A stretch of DNA of 64,000 bases from Lysinibacillus agricola (lineage in GTDB: Bacteria; Bacillota; Bacilli; Bacillales_A; Planococcaceae), in assembly GCF_016638705.1 (NCBI RefSeq), contig NZ_CP067341.1, positions 1,801,501 through 1,865,500 on the forward strand, written 5' to 3'. Positions 53,718 through 62,795 of the stretch are shown piece by piece (the stretch's first letter is position 1; the number at the start of each line of letters is the position of its first letter). Under the pieces are notes generated by a model. The model searched no databases, had not been told where the DNA came from, and saw only the letters and a program-made list of their open reading frames with translations. Both the position numbers and the translations under genes were made by a program.

Positions 53718-54473
53718 ATGAAGTTTGAAGAATATAACAGTAAAACGGTATTTGTAACGGGGGCTGCTTCAGGTATTGGTCAAGCCCAAGCTATTGCATT
53801 TTTAGAAAATGGGGCGAGTGTATTCGGGTTTGATTTAGATGAGCAAGGGTTAGTAAATCTACATAACCAATTTCCTGAACAATTTGCCTATACAGTAGGT
53901 AGTGTATGTAATAAGAACGATGTAGAGCACGCATTTGAAGCTGCGATTTCTATATTTAAGCAAGTAGATATTTTATTAAATACCGCAGGCGTTTTAGATG
54001 GCTTCGCAAAAACGCTCAATACAGATGAGGCACTTTGGGATAAAATTATGAATACCAATGTAAAGGGTACATTTTTTGTGACAAATACGATATTACCCCA
54101 TATGGTAAAAAGAAAATCAGGCGTAATTATTAATATGGCATCTATTGCAGGGCTTGTTGCAGGCGGTGGTGGTGCGGCGTATACAGCGTCTAAACATGCG
54201 ATTGTTGGCTATACGAAGCAGTTAGACTTAGATTATTGTCGGGAAGGAATTCGTGCCAATGCTATTGCACCTGGAGCCATTCAAACACCGATGAACAAGG
54301 CAGACTTTGAAGGCGATGGAGAAATGGCCAAATGGGTCGCTAATGAAACACCTGCTGGACGCTGGGCACAACCAAGTGAAGTGGCGAGTTTAACACTTTA
54401 TTTGGCTAGTCAATCAGCTGATTATATGCACGGTACAATTATCCCGATTGATGGCGGCTGGCTTACTAAATAG
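53718..54473 (+). CDS. Short-chain dehydrogenase/reductase
   Basis: This 251-aa classical SDR has the cofactor motif TGAASGIGQAQAI, NTAG, catalytic Ser in INMASIAG, the YTASKHA active-site pair (YxxxK), and a GG-rich C-terminus (IIPIDGGWLTK). The Asp after the second strand (GFDLDEQG) suggests NAD rather than NADP. GGGGAGAG precedes the ATG. It resembles FabG-type or sugar/steroid alcohol dehydrogenases; substrate unknown. Confidence 0.9.
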   Translation: MKFEEYNSKTVFVTGAASGIGQAQAIAFLENGASVFGFDLDEQGLVNLHNQFPEQFAYTVGSVCNKNDVEHAFEAAISIFKQVDILLNTAGVLDGFAKTLNTDEALWDKIMNTNVKGTFFVTNTILPHMVKRKSGVIINMASIAGLVAGGGGAAYTASKHAIVGYTKQLDLDYCREGIRANAIAPGAIQTPMNKADFEGDGEMAKWVANETPAGRWAQPSEVASLTLYLASQSADYMHGTIIPIDGGWLTK

Positions 54474-54475
54474 TG

Positions 54476-54505
54476 TTGTTCAATCGTAAATTCTTCTGCT
54501 ATAAT
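54476..54505 (+). promoter_or_regulatory. Promoter of queT
   Basis: TTGTTC (54476-54481) and TATAAT (54500-54505), 18 bases apart, lie just past the SDR stop and give a leader of about 115 nt. Confidence 0.6.
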
Positions 54506-54507
54506 AC

Positions 54508-54618
54508 GCAAGTAAGCAAAATTTCGCTTGCACTACGGCACTTCAGATAGGGCGAAAAGCTCTCTTCCTTTGGTCGTAGTTATTACTAAAATAGCCGATA
54601 TGCTATTTTACAAAGGAG
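54508..54618 (+). promoter_or_regulatory. Structured leader upstream of queT, candidate riboswitch
   Basis: The leader has three hairpins. GCAAG/CTTGC is at about 54508-54532. CTACG/CGTAG encloses about 45 nt containing AGATAGGGCGAAAAGCTC and CCTTTGG. AAAATAGC/GCTATTTT ends just before the ribosome binding site (AAAGGAG). queT genes are commonly controlled by preQ1 riboswitches. The blocks do not match the preQ1-I or preQ1-II consensus as I recall them, so this may be a variant. Confidence 0.45.
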
Positions 54619-54625
54619 AATAAAA

Positions 54626-55135
54626 TTGAATACATCTATTGTAAAAGATTCAAGCCGTACTTCTGTAATCGAACTTACAAAGACGGCACTTGTTGCAGCT
54701 TTATATGTGGCTGTAACCGTTTTATTGTCAGTCATTAGTTTTGGGGCAGTTCAACTTCGTTTGTCGGAGATGTTCAACTACCTGGCCCTATACAACAAGC
54801 GCTATGTAGTAGCCGTGACTCTAGGAGTAGTACTCGCAAATTTCATGTCACCAACGTGGATATTAGATGTACCCATTGGTGGAATTGCGACATTTCTCGT
54901 TTTAATTCTTTGTCGAAGAGTAACGAAAAATATAACAAATGATATTGTAAAAATGGTTATAACTGCATTGATTTTTGCTATATCAATGTTCACCGTTGCA
55001 GGACAATTAACAATCCTCTATGATCTTCCGTTTTGGGCAACTTGGTTTACGGTAGGGGTTGGAGAATTACTGTCCATGACTGTTGGTGGTATGACTATTT
55101 ATTTATTAAATAAAAAAATTGATTTGACGAAATGA
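54626..55135 (+). CDS. queT: QueT-family queuosine-precursor transporter
   Basis: This 169-aa protein has five to six membrane helices and belongs to the QueT (COG4708/DUF988) substrate-binding subunits of ECF transporters. LTKTALVAALYVAVTVLLS and GAVQLRLSEMFNYLAL are typical. It probably imports preQ0/preQ1 using ECF A/T components encoded elsewhere. The start is TTG or ATG behind AAAGGAG; the track start at 54626 is TTG. Confidence 0.87.
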   Translation: MNTSIVKDSSRTSVIELTKTALVAALYVAVTVLLSVISFGAVQLRLSEMFNYLALYNKRYVVAVTLGVVLANFMSPTWILDVPIGGIATFLVLILCRRVTKNITNDIVKMVITALIFAISMFTVAGQLTILYDLPFWATWFTVGVGELLSMTVGGMTIYLLNKKIDLTK

Positions 55136-55526
55136 TTTAATGCAATCTGACCCATCGCCTCGATTAATGGCACCGCAAAAGTATTGAGTATAGAACAGCT
55201 CCAGCCATCTTGGCCGAATTCATAGCTCAAATACCTCCGTCTGGGTCAGAGCAAATTTGAGCTTCACATTGCGAGGAATATCGTATTTTTTCATACTCTC
55301 CTTGTAGACATTCCGCTGAACACCATATAATCTTCTTTGTCCGGATTCTGTATGCCATATTCCAGCATAAGATCTGGGCTACGATTCTCCACTATAGCGT
55401 ACTTTATTATTGTACAGCTACATGATTACCCTATACCAATTTAGACCAGTCTTCATAGAAACATTTCGGAAGACAGTGACGGATAGAACTCTCAAAGTAC
55501 AAATGCGCTATGCTAAACACAGCAAA
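55136..55526 (-). pseudogene. Gene remnants at the left edge of a foreign block
   Basis: On the minus strand short stretches look coding: MKKYDIPRNVKLKFALTQTE ending in a stop near 55242, and AYGIQNPDKEDY-like sequence to its left in another frame. GC content is higher than in queT. No family was recognised and no full frame exists. I read this as the decayed 3' end of a gene that came with the secreted repeat protein. Confidence 0.4.
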
Positions 55527-55573
55527 AAGGGACTCCATCTTATGGTCGGTGAAGCACCATTAAGGGAGTCCCT
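55527..55573 (-). terminator. Terminator of the secreted repeat-protein gene
   Basis: AAGGGACTCC (55527-55536) pairs with GGAGTCCCTT (55564-55573); on the minus strand CCCTTTTTGCT follows. Confidence 0.85.
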
Positions 55574-55598
55574 TCTGTGAAGAAGTATTGCTTATCTC

Positions 55599-58500
55599 TT
55601 AAGATTGAGTGTCAGATGGGGCAGACTTTACCTCTTCTGCCGGAGTATCATCTTGTTTAGACTGAAGTATGAACTGAGTAGACGGTAAAGATAACATATT
55701 TAAACTTCCATTTCCCGATTTGGCTACGGTCATTACTATAGCTTGATAAGTAGTATCACTATTGATTTTAATTCCAAATGCATCAAACATCTTTATAGAT
55801 GCACCATTAGTATTTTCGTTCGACTTGAATGAGGTGTAATTCTGTGGATTGACCTTATTCGCATCAGACAACTTGAAGTTTCCTACTTTATCTGCTGGAA
55901 TCAAAAATACTCGATATTCTGTTACGTTGTTTTCATTGCTTACTTTATCAAAGTTAATCCGTATGTCTTCATAGGTGCCAGTATTCCCAACGGTAGAAAG
56001 ACTTACATTAGTTACTGCTTCTACCGCGGCAGAATTGGTTAACGTAACTTCATTCGAAGCGCTAGACAATGTAAATGTGCCGGTTGAACTGCCTTTTCCA
56101 ACTGACAATACGTAAACGTTATACTGCGTACCATTAGTGATAGAATTCCCATCTATATCCGTTGCCTTAACGTTAAGAACCTGGCTAGTACTGCTGCCAG
56201 AAGTACTTATGGTAGTATAGTTTGGAAATTGGATGTTGCTTGCTATTGAAGTATTGAATGGTTTATTTTTAGGTACTACCATAATTCGATATTCGCTTAT
56301 GTTCGATGCATCAGATGCATGATTGAACGATACCTGTAAATCTCGGCCATCTCCAAAATCATTTACATCGCTTGCAGTAACATTGCTGACCGCTTGAACG
56401 GCTTTGTTTTTAGTAAGCGTAATCGCCGACGAAGCAGAAGAAAGAGCATTGGCGCTTGAAGAATTTCCATTCGCTACAGTTAGTACATAGACACGATAGC
56501 CAGTGCCTTCTTTAATGTTTTCGCCGCGTACGTCCTTGGCACTTTCCAATGTCCTAGTTACCGTTCTATTCCCGCCCCTGCTCTCGAACGTGTAATAAGA
56601 GCTGCCATTGGCTTGTGACGGGCTGAAGCTGTTGTAATATGCTGTCGGTACGACAAAAATCCGATAATGATTGACATTTGTTTCATCGGAAGGCTTCGTG
56701 AACGTTACCTGCAAATCACGACCATCTCCAAAATCGTTAACATCAGCAACAGTCAGATTGGTTACAGCTTGCACATTGTAGTTCTTATCGAGCGTAATCG
56801 TAGACGTCGGCGCGGACAGCGCATTGCTGCCGGAATAATTACCATAGCCTACTGAGAGAACATAGACTCGGTAGCTAGTACCTTCCTTGATATAATTGCC
56901 GCGCACATCCCGAGCATTCTCCGAGAGCGCCTGCCCGTAAGTGTTATTTCCTGACTTGCTCACAGTCGTATAATTGTTGCTGGATACGCTATTTGCATCC
57001 GACAGACTGAAGCTACTGTAATACGCTGTTGGTACAACCATGATGCGATAGTGACTAATATTAGACTCATCCGCCGCTTTAGTGAAAGAGACATAGAGAT
57101 CACGACCGTTGCCATAATCATTCACATCGCTGGCAAAGAGATTCGATACGGCACCCACGTTGCTACTATATAGCGTAATCGCATTGGAAGCAGACGATAA
57201 CCCGTTATTCCCTGAGTTCTTAGCTACGGCCATAACAAATACACGATAGTTGACCCCATTCTGAATGGCATAACCGTCTGTATCTCGTGCGCCTGAAGAG
57301 AGAACCTGAGTAATATTGTAACCCGTCTTGTTCACCTGCGTGTAATAAGAGCTGGACAGACTGTTCGTCTTCGTCAATGTGAAGTTCGAATAGTTGCTAG
57401 CTCTTACAACAAAGATTCGATAAGAGCTAATGTTGGACTCATCTGACGCTTTGTTGAAGCTAACCCGCAGATCGCGTCCATCCCCATAGTCATTGACATC
57501 ATCAACTTGAGTAATAATCGGAATATTCGCTCTATTTGAACTAAGTGTTACTGAAGATGAAGCAGAAGACAGCTTATTAACAGCTGAATTTGTGTTGCTT
57601 ACAGACAGAACGAACGCTGTATAAGGTACGCCGTTCTTAATATAATCACCGGAAGAGTCGCGCGACGAAGAAGTCAGAGTTCCTGACAACGTGCCACCAT
57701 TGCTTCCAGATTTATTGACTGTAGTATAGTAGCTACTAGATAAATTATTCGCAGTAGTAAGGCTGAAATTGCTAGCATCCTTGGTCTTTACGATAAACAC
57801 ACGGTAATTCGAAATATTGTTGTCATTCTGCGGACGAGTGAAGCTAATCGAGATATCGCGTCCATCATCGAAATCGCTAATATCGCTAATTTTCACATTT
57901 GTTACCTCTGCAACCGAAGACGTGTTCGTTAGAGTAATCTTCGGAGAAGAATTCGATAATACGCTGGAATAAGAACCTTTCCCAACTGTAAGTACATAAG
58001 CTACATAAGGCTGGTCATTTCTAATATAGTCTCCGTCCACATCCCGTGAACTTTGAGTTAATATTATAGAACGATCCGAGCCGGCAGGTGATACTTTCGT
58101 ATAATTTGAAGCGGAGACCTTCAGGGCCGACGCCTGATTAAAGCTTTTTGAAGCCTTCACAACGAGAACCCGGTAATGATCCACAAGTGATTCAGTAGAC
58201 GATTTGGAGTAGGTAACCTCCAGGTCACGCCCATCTCCTTGATTACCAATATCTCTAACCGACACATAGTTCGCTGGAGAAATACTGATATTGATCGGAG
58301 TATCAGATTTAATAGATACGATCTGATTATACGAGTTCCAGTCAACATCCTGACCAAGCGCTTCACTAACAAAGCGTACTGGTACCATTGTTCTGCCATT
58401 TATTATCTGTGCAGGTACATCAAGCGTAACTCTCTCGGCATTAATTGTAGCTACCTTTGATTTAATCTTGAGAACTACCGTTGTATCTCCTTTAATTCCT

Positions 58501-58730
58501 GTAACGGTTTGATTCTTTCGATCCCAATCCACGTTTGCATCCAATGCCTCAAAGATTGCTCTAAGCGGCAGCATAACACGCCCTTGAACCATCACTGGCG
58601 GCTGGTCGGTCTTTAATTGAACTCCGTCCACATAAATCGTGATGGCCTTTGCCGCTTGAGCGGTCGCTGGCTGCAGCAATAACGGTACAATAAGTATCGC
58701 TGCAAGAAGTAAAGTCCATATTTTCTTCAT
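55599..58730 (-). CDS. Large secreted protein: stalk domain plus repeated beta domains
   Basis: This 1043-aa protein has a signal peptide (MKKIWTLLLAAILIVPLLL...AQA). Residues 30-150 carry two copper-amine-oxidase-N-like stalk motifs (GRVMLPLRAIFEALDANVDW, GRTMVPVRFVSEALGQDVDW). Then about eight repeats of roughly 105 residues follow, each with DxxDxGDGRDLxVxFxKxxDExN and a YRIFVV-type strand, ending xxGxxYxVYVLxVxxG and LSSASxxITL. They resemble fibronectin-III-like adhesion modules. Such stalk proteins are typical of Paenibacillus surfaces. Composition is more GC-rich than the neighbours, and the flanks hold gene remnants, so horizontal transfer is likely. GGAGGGAATTT precedes the start. 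Confidence 0.85.
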   Translation of the reverse strand: MKKIWTLLLAAILIVPLLLQPATAQAAKAITIYVDGVQLKTDQPPVMVQGRVMLPLRAIFEALDANVDWDRKNQTVTGIKGDTTVVLKIKSKVATINAERVTLDVPAQIINGRTMVPVRFVSEALGQDVDWNSYNQIVSIKSDTPINISISPANYVSVRDIGNQGDGRDLEVTYSKSSTESLVDHYRVLVVKASKSFNQASALKVSASNYTKVSPAGSDRSIILTQSSRDVDGDYIRNDQPYVAYVLTVGKGSYSSVLSNSSPKITLTNTSSVAEVTNVKISDISDFDDGRDISISFTRPQNDNNISNYRVFIVKTKDASNFSLTTANNLSSSYYTTVNKSGSNGGTLSGTLTSSSRDSSGDYIKNGVPYTAFVLSVSNTNSAVNKLSSASSSVTLSSNRANIPIITQVDDVNDYGDGRDLRVSFNKASDESNISSYRIFVVRASNYSNFTLTKTNSLSSSYYTQVNKTGYNITQVLSSGARDTDGYAIQNGVNYRVFVMAVAKNSGNNGLSSASNAITLYSSNVGAVSNLFASDVNDYGNGRDLYVSFTKAADESNISHYRIMVVPTAYYSSFSLSDANSVSSNNYTTVSKSGNNTYGQALSENARDVRGNYIKEGTSYRVYVLSVGYGNYSGSNALSAPTSTITLDKNYNVQAVTNLTVADVNDFGDGRDLQVTFTKPSDETNVNHYRIFVVPTAYYNSFSPSQANGSSYYTFESRGGNRTVTRTLESAKDVRGENIKEGTGYRVYVLTVANGNSSSANALSSASSAITLTKNKAVQAVSNVTASDVNDFGDGRDLQVSFNHASDASNISEYRIMVVPKNKPFNTSIASNIQFPNYTTISTSGSSTSQVLNVKATDIDGNSITNGTQYNVYVLSVGKGSSTGTFTLSSASNEVTLTNSAAVEAVTNVSLSTVGNTGTYEDIRINFDKVSNENNVTEYRVFLIPADKVGNFKLSDANKVNPQNYTSFKSNENTNGASIKMFDAFGIKINSDTTYQAIVMTVAKSGNGSLNMLSLPSTQFILQSKQDDTPAEEVKSAPSDTQS

Positions 58731-59348
58731 AAATTCCCTCCTTCCTCATGCCTATCTGTTAACCTGACATGATAAATATCATCTTATAATTATAACGTAC
58801 CAACAGGTAAAAGAGTTTCGTATTTTTACCCCGTAAAGAAAATTTAACCAAGAAGGTGATACCATCAGCCTTATTGGTCGTTTTCCTATATGAAATAATA
58901 AATGTAACCTCGTCGTATCTTTCTCGGCGTATTATTCATAGTACGAATGGAGAGGGTTACATTTCTATGATTATAAAACGAATCGTTATGAAGAGACGAT
59001 GACTTTCTTCATTACATGGGGTTCAGGTATACCAGGACAGACTACCGCCGCGGCGAAAGCGATGGCTATTATCCCGGTCAAGCGGGCTGACCAGAACAAT
59101 AGCAATTCCAAACAGAGGAACAGTAACCCACTTATTGATGCAGTAGGTACGGCTCTAAACTTAGGATTATACAGATGGACTATACGAAGCACTAGCAGCA
59201 GGCAACTCTTTTGCCGATATCGCCATATCCATTCAGAAGGCTGTAGATTCGGTCATCAGCTTGCGAGTACCTCAGTCGCAAGAACAGCTGGATCAGAAGT
59301 AGGTCGATGGGCATATCTCCGTCGAGGCGAATCAGCTGCAATCAAAAA
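58731..59348 (+). pseudogene. Remnants at the right edge of the foreign block
   Basis: There is no intact gene. AATGTAACC (58901-58909) and GGTTACATT (58955-58963) form an inverted repeat. Bases 59170-59300 keep one coding-like frame ending DYTDGLYEALAAGNSFADIA, then QKAVDSVISLRVPQSQEQ and a stop; other frames hold fragments. I could not name the family. GC content resembles the repeat-protein gene, not TldE. Confidence 0.4.
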
Positions 59349-59374
59349 GCTTGTCGCGATGATAAGCGACAAGC
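59349..59374 (-). terminator. Terminator of the tldD-tldE operon
   Basis: GCTTGTCGC (59349-59357) pairs with GCGACAAGC (59366-59374); on the minus strand TTTTTGAT follows. It is about 60 bases past the tldE stop, within the foreign-looking segment. Confidence 0.65.
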
Positions 59375-59435
59375 ATTGCCGAGAAGTACCATATAGTCTA
59401 GCTGGATCTATAAAATGTGACTCGCTTTTTCCGTT

Positions 59436-60782
59436 TTATTCCACTGTCACTGATAGCTCCTTTACAAGTAGGGATGGGGAGCCATACCCAGCCGGTAGGA
59501 AGTAAAGCTCTGAGCCAGATTCTTCGATATCGTTTAAGAACTCAAAGAAGTTTCCGGCTATTGTCATTTGCTTGACAGGGGAGACAATTTTGCCATCTTG
59601 AATATGGAATCCTTTTGCTGCAACTGAAAAATCACCAGAAACCGTATTTGTACCAGAGTGAAGGCCAGATAATTCAGAAATAAGTACTCCTTCAGAGACT
59701 GATGCAATTAACTCTTCCTGTGATCGCTTACCTGGTGAAATATATAAATTTTGAGGTGCTATTGATAGAGTACCTTTATAAGAGTCTTTATGGGCATGCC
59801 CACTCGTTTCGCAGCCTTCTTTCTTTGCCGTTTTTCTATTATGCAATAGTGTTTGCAGTGTTCCATTTGAAATTATCGCCTGCTCCTTTGTTGCAACACC
59901 TTCACCGTCAAAGCTTGCTCCAGACAAAGCATCAGGATGGAATGGGGCATTCAGTAATGTTAAAGTATCTGAGGCCACTTTTTGTCCGACTTTCCCTTTT
60001 AATAAAGATTGGTCCTTTTGTGCATTTTCAGCTGACAGAATTGGCATAAAGGTACTTAGTAAAGAGGCTGTCGCATCAGAGCGTAGGATGATTGGATATT
60101 TTCCAGATGGAATCGACTTTTCACCTAAATTCGCAAGTGCTTCCTCAGCTGCTGCTCTTGCAATTTCATCAGCATTGAGAGCATGAAAATCACGTGTCAT
60201 TTTCAAATAACCACCCGTTTTCAGTTCCTCACCTTCTTTGACAACTGTGGAAAGGAAGATGACTAAACCATTCTCCTTATGTGATAAGGAAAGGTTTTTA
60301 CTATTCGCTAATGAACGTTCAGTACTATATTCTTGAAGGAAACAATAATCAAGCGTTACAATGCGCGAATCGTACGCACGAACTTTTTGTTCAATTAAAC
60401 GAAGTAGCTCTATTTTTTCAGGAATTCCAATAGTCTCTAATTCTTCATTGTAAAATTCATATGGCGTGTATTCATTACTGCCTTCAAAAATATCTATTCC
60501 TTCATTTTCATCGAGTACATCTGCATTTGCCTTTACACTGTCGATTAAAAAGGACATCGAAACATCGTCTAGTTTTTCTGTATAGGCGTAACCCATTTTT
60601 CCGTTATGCAGCCCACGTAGACTTAGACCCCCATCCTCAGAGGTTTCATAGCTATCAATCTGTCCTTCATAAAGCATGCACTTAAAAGAGTTTTTTCGTT
60701 CAAAATATACTTCAGCCTCTTTAAAACCGGCTTCTATCGCCTTATCTAGTAATTTTTCTTGATATTCAGCAATGTTCATCAA
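59436..60782 (-). CDS. tldE: TldE/PmbA-family protease subunit
   Basis: This 448-aa protein is the non-metal partner of TldD. It lacks the HExxxH motif but keeps the family fold: FKEAEVYFERKNSFKCMLYEGQI at the start, SGASFDGEGVATKEQAII in the middle, and HSGTNTVSGDFSVAAKGFHIQDGKI near the end. It directly abuts tldD (60782/60783) and overlaps it in regulation. The heterodimer degrades unfolded peptides and, in other bacteria, trims RiPP precursors and CcdA. No RiPP gene is nearby. Confidence 0.92.
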   Translation of the reverse strand: MMNIAEYQEKLLDKAIEAGFKEAEVYFERKNSFKCMLYEGQIDSYETSEDGGLSLRGLHNGKMGYAYTEKLDDVSMSFLIDSVKANADVLDENEGIDIFEGSNEYTPYEFYNEELETIGIPEKIELLRLIEQKVRAYDSRIVTLDYCFLQEYSTERSLANSKNLSLSHKENGLVIFLSTVVKEGEELKTGGYLKMTRDFHALNADEIARAAAEEALANLGEKSIPSGKYPIILRSDATASLLSTFMPILSAENAQKDQSLLKGKVGQKVASDTLTLLNAPFHPDALSGASFDGEGVATKEQAIISNGTLQTLLHNRKTAKKEGCETSGHAHKDSYKGTLSIAPQNLYISPGKRSQEELIASVSEGVLISELSGLHSGTNTVSGDFSVAAKGFHIQDGKIVSPVKQMTIAGNFFEFLNDIEESGSELYFLPAGYGSPSLLVKELSVTVE

Positions 60783-62171
60783 TTATTCCCCCTTTGTTCC
60801 TCCAACTGTCATTTCACTAACACGAATCATTGGCTGACCAACATTGACAGGAAGACTACCACTAATTGATCCGCACATGCCAGCACCGTGCGCAAGATTA
60901 TTACTAACACGATCAACTAGCTGCAATGTTTTTGCCCCGTTGCCTATAAGCGTTGCACCACGTACGGGACGATCGATTTTTCCATCCTTCACGATATAAG
61001 CCTCCATAACCGCGAAGTTATAGTCACCAGTAGAGGGATTTACTTGCCCACCACCCATATATTTTGCATAAATTCCATATTCGGTAGCTGCAATAATTTC
61101 TTCCGGTGTAGATGTGCCTGGAGCGATATATGTGTTCGTCATTCGGGATGTTGGATTGAAACGGTAGGATTGGCGACGTGAAGAGCCAGTCGGTTCAGCA
61201 TTCATACGGCGTGCATTAAATTTATCGATCATGTAACCTTTTAAAATACCATTTTCAATTAAGATGTTTTTTCGTGTTTTTTCCCCTTCATCATCAATGT
61301 TAAGAGAACCCCATTCGTTTGGAAGTGTGCCATCATCAATATATGTAACAATATCGGGGGCAACTTTTTCGCCAATACGGTTTGCAAAAACGGAATTGTT
61401 TTTAGCGACGGCTGTAGCTTCAAGTCCATGACCACAAGCCTCGTGAAAAATAACGCCACCAAATTCATTATCAATGATGACTGGGAATTTACCGCTAGGA
61501 CATTCGTCGGCATGAAGCATAGTAACCGCAATACGTGCAGCTTCACCAGCATAGTGCTCTAGATTTAGATTTTCGATAAACTCAAAGCCTGCATGTGCAC
61601 CAGGACCATAGAAGCCCGTTTGCATTTCTTTGCCCTCGGAGGCTGTTGCTTGGAGAGCAAGTCGACTATGAATACGTGTATCTTCTACAAATTTTCCTTC
61701 TGAGTTGGCGATTAAAACATGCTGCTCTTCGTCAAGATACCGAACTTTAACTTGACTGATGCGTTCATCATAATTTCTAGCAATGTCATTAGCCTGCCGC
61801 ATGATCGTTGCTTTTCTAGCATGCTCCACACTGTTTGGTAGAATGATAATGTTATGAATTGGCGTAATAATTTCTTTTTTTAGTGGTTGAATCGTTCCAG
61901 TAGTACCGCCTTTAATGGCAAGTGCTGCTCGTTTTGCTGCTGCTAGTAAGCCTTCCTCTGAGAAATCGTTTGTGTATGTGTAAATGCTCTGAAGACCGGA
62001 AAAAATGCGTATACCAATGCCGAAGTCACGCCCTGATATACTTTGTTCAATTTTTCCACTTTGTAATGTTAATTCATTGGCAAACTTATCCTCGATGAAA
62101 ACTTCGGAAAAATCGCCACCTGTAGACAGTGCCGCTTCAAGTACATTTTCAATTACTGATTGTTTAATCAT
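60783..62171 (-). CDS. tldD: TldD-family metalloprotease subunit
   Basis: This 463-aa subunit carries the zinc site HEACGHGLEA and the expected FDNEFGGVIFHE-type preceding strand (IIDNEFGGVIF). SGRDFGIGIRIFSG and YMGGGQVNPSTGDYNFAV are conserved elsewhere. The start at 62171 is next to GGAGGG; the frame is open to 62237 without a site. It is the first gene of the tldD-tldE operon. Confidence 0.93.
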   Translation of the reverse strand: MIKQSVIENVLEAALSTGGDFSEVFIEDKFANELTLQSGKIEQSISGRDFGIGIRIFSGLQSIYTYTNDFSEEGLLAAAKRAALAIKGGTTGTIQPLKKEIITPIHNIIILPNSVEHARKATIMRQANDIARNYDERISQVKVRYLDEEQHVLIANSEGKFVEDTRIHSRLALQATASEGKEMQTGFYGPGAHAGFEFIENLNLEHYAGEAARIAVTMLHADECPSGKFPVIIDNEFGGVIFHEACGHGLEATAVAKNNSVFANRIGEKVAPDIVTYIDDGTLPNEWGSLNIDDEGEKTRKNILIENGILKGYMIDKFNARRMNAEPTGSSRRQSYRFNPTSRMTNTYIAPGTSTPEEIIAATEYGIYAKYMGGGQVNPSTGDYNFAVMEAYIVKDGKIDRPVRGATLIGNGAKTLQLVDRVSNNLAHGAGMCGSISGSLPVNVGQPMIRVSEMTVGGTKGE

Positions 62172-62407
62172 ATTTTTCCCTCCTTTTTTAAAGTATACCA
62201 AATAATTTAAAAATTCTGTATTTGTGAAGTGTATCACATAATTATATATATTCTATTTGTGACATTTTATGATATGGAGTATTGGTAGTTGGAAAATGTT
62301 TGCAATAAAATCATGCATTTAAATAAATTTCTATATGAGAATCAAAAATTGATTATATTTAACATCTTCTTACCCAAACTAATGAAAAGGCATAGGAAGG
62401 TGATGGA

Positions 62408-62635
62408 ATGCAGCAACAGCAATATAGTGCAGGGGATATAGTTTTCATTTTTTATCAACATCCATTTATTGATGATGTAGTAAACATACAGGAAGCTGCA
62501 GTAGTGAACATTCCGGATAATTCAACGGAGATGGCGCTATTCCTCTTTGAGAAGTACTATCCGCTAACAAATGATATGTTAATATTTACGAGCGAAGTGG
62601 ATGCTGAGCAAGCTTATCACCAATATTTTCATTGA
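62408..62635 (+). CDS. SplA-like small regulator
   Basis: This 75-aa protein matches, by eye, the layout of Bacillus SplA, the negative regulator of spore-photoproduct lyase: AGDIVFIFYQHPF near the start, VNIQEAAVV, and MALFLFEKYYPLTNDM. GGAAGGTGATG surrounds the start. No splB gene is adjacent, so it may act on a distant target. Confidence 0.65.
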   Translation: MQQQQYSAGDIVFIFYQHPFIDDVVNIQEAAVVNIPDNSTEMALFLFEKYYPLTNDMLIFTSEVDAEQAYHQYFH

Positions 62636-62699
62636 TGGAGGTAGAACATAAGAAGTCTTATAGGAACTGATTTTCCTGGAATATAAATGCGGTTTCATG

Positions 62700-62733
62700 C
62701 ACAGCGGCCATTACACAAAGGCGAAATTGATTT
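62700..62733 (+). repeat. Trace of the 3' palindrome module, copy M
   Basis: CATTACACAAAGGCGAAATTGATTT keeps the 3' module in degraded form in front of the DDAH-type gene. The 62636-62795 gap otherwise holds only the gene's ribosome binding site. Confidence 0.55.
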
Positions 62734-62795
62734 GTATAATCCCAAAATTGATGGTAACGCTAACAGAGATAGCCATGAAGAAGGGGAGAAACATT

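Noticed and set aside
58999..59505. 168-codon plus-strand ORF
   Set aside because: It runs into the antisense of tldE, has no ribosome binding site, and the only coding-like stretch in the area is in another frame.
60783..62171. RiPP-processing role of TldD/TldE
   Set aside because: No precursor peptide or modifying enzyme was found nearby; the pair looks like the housekeeping protease.
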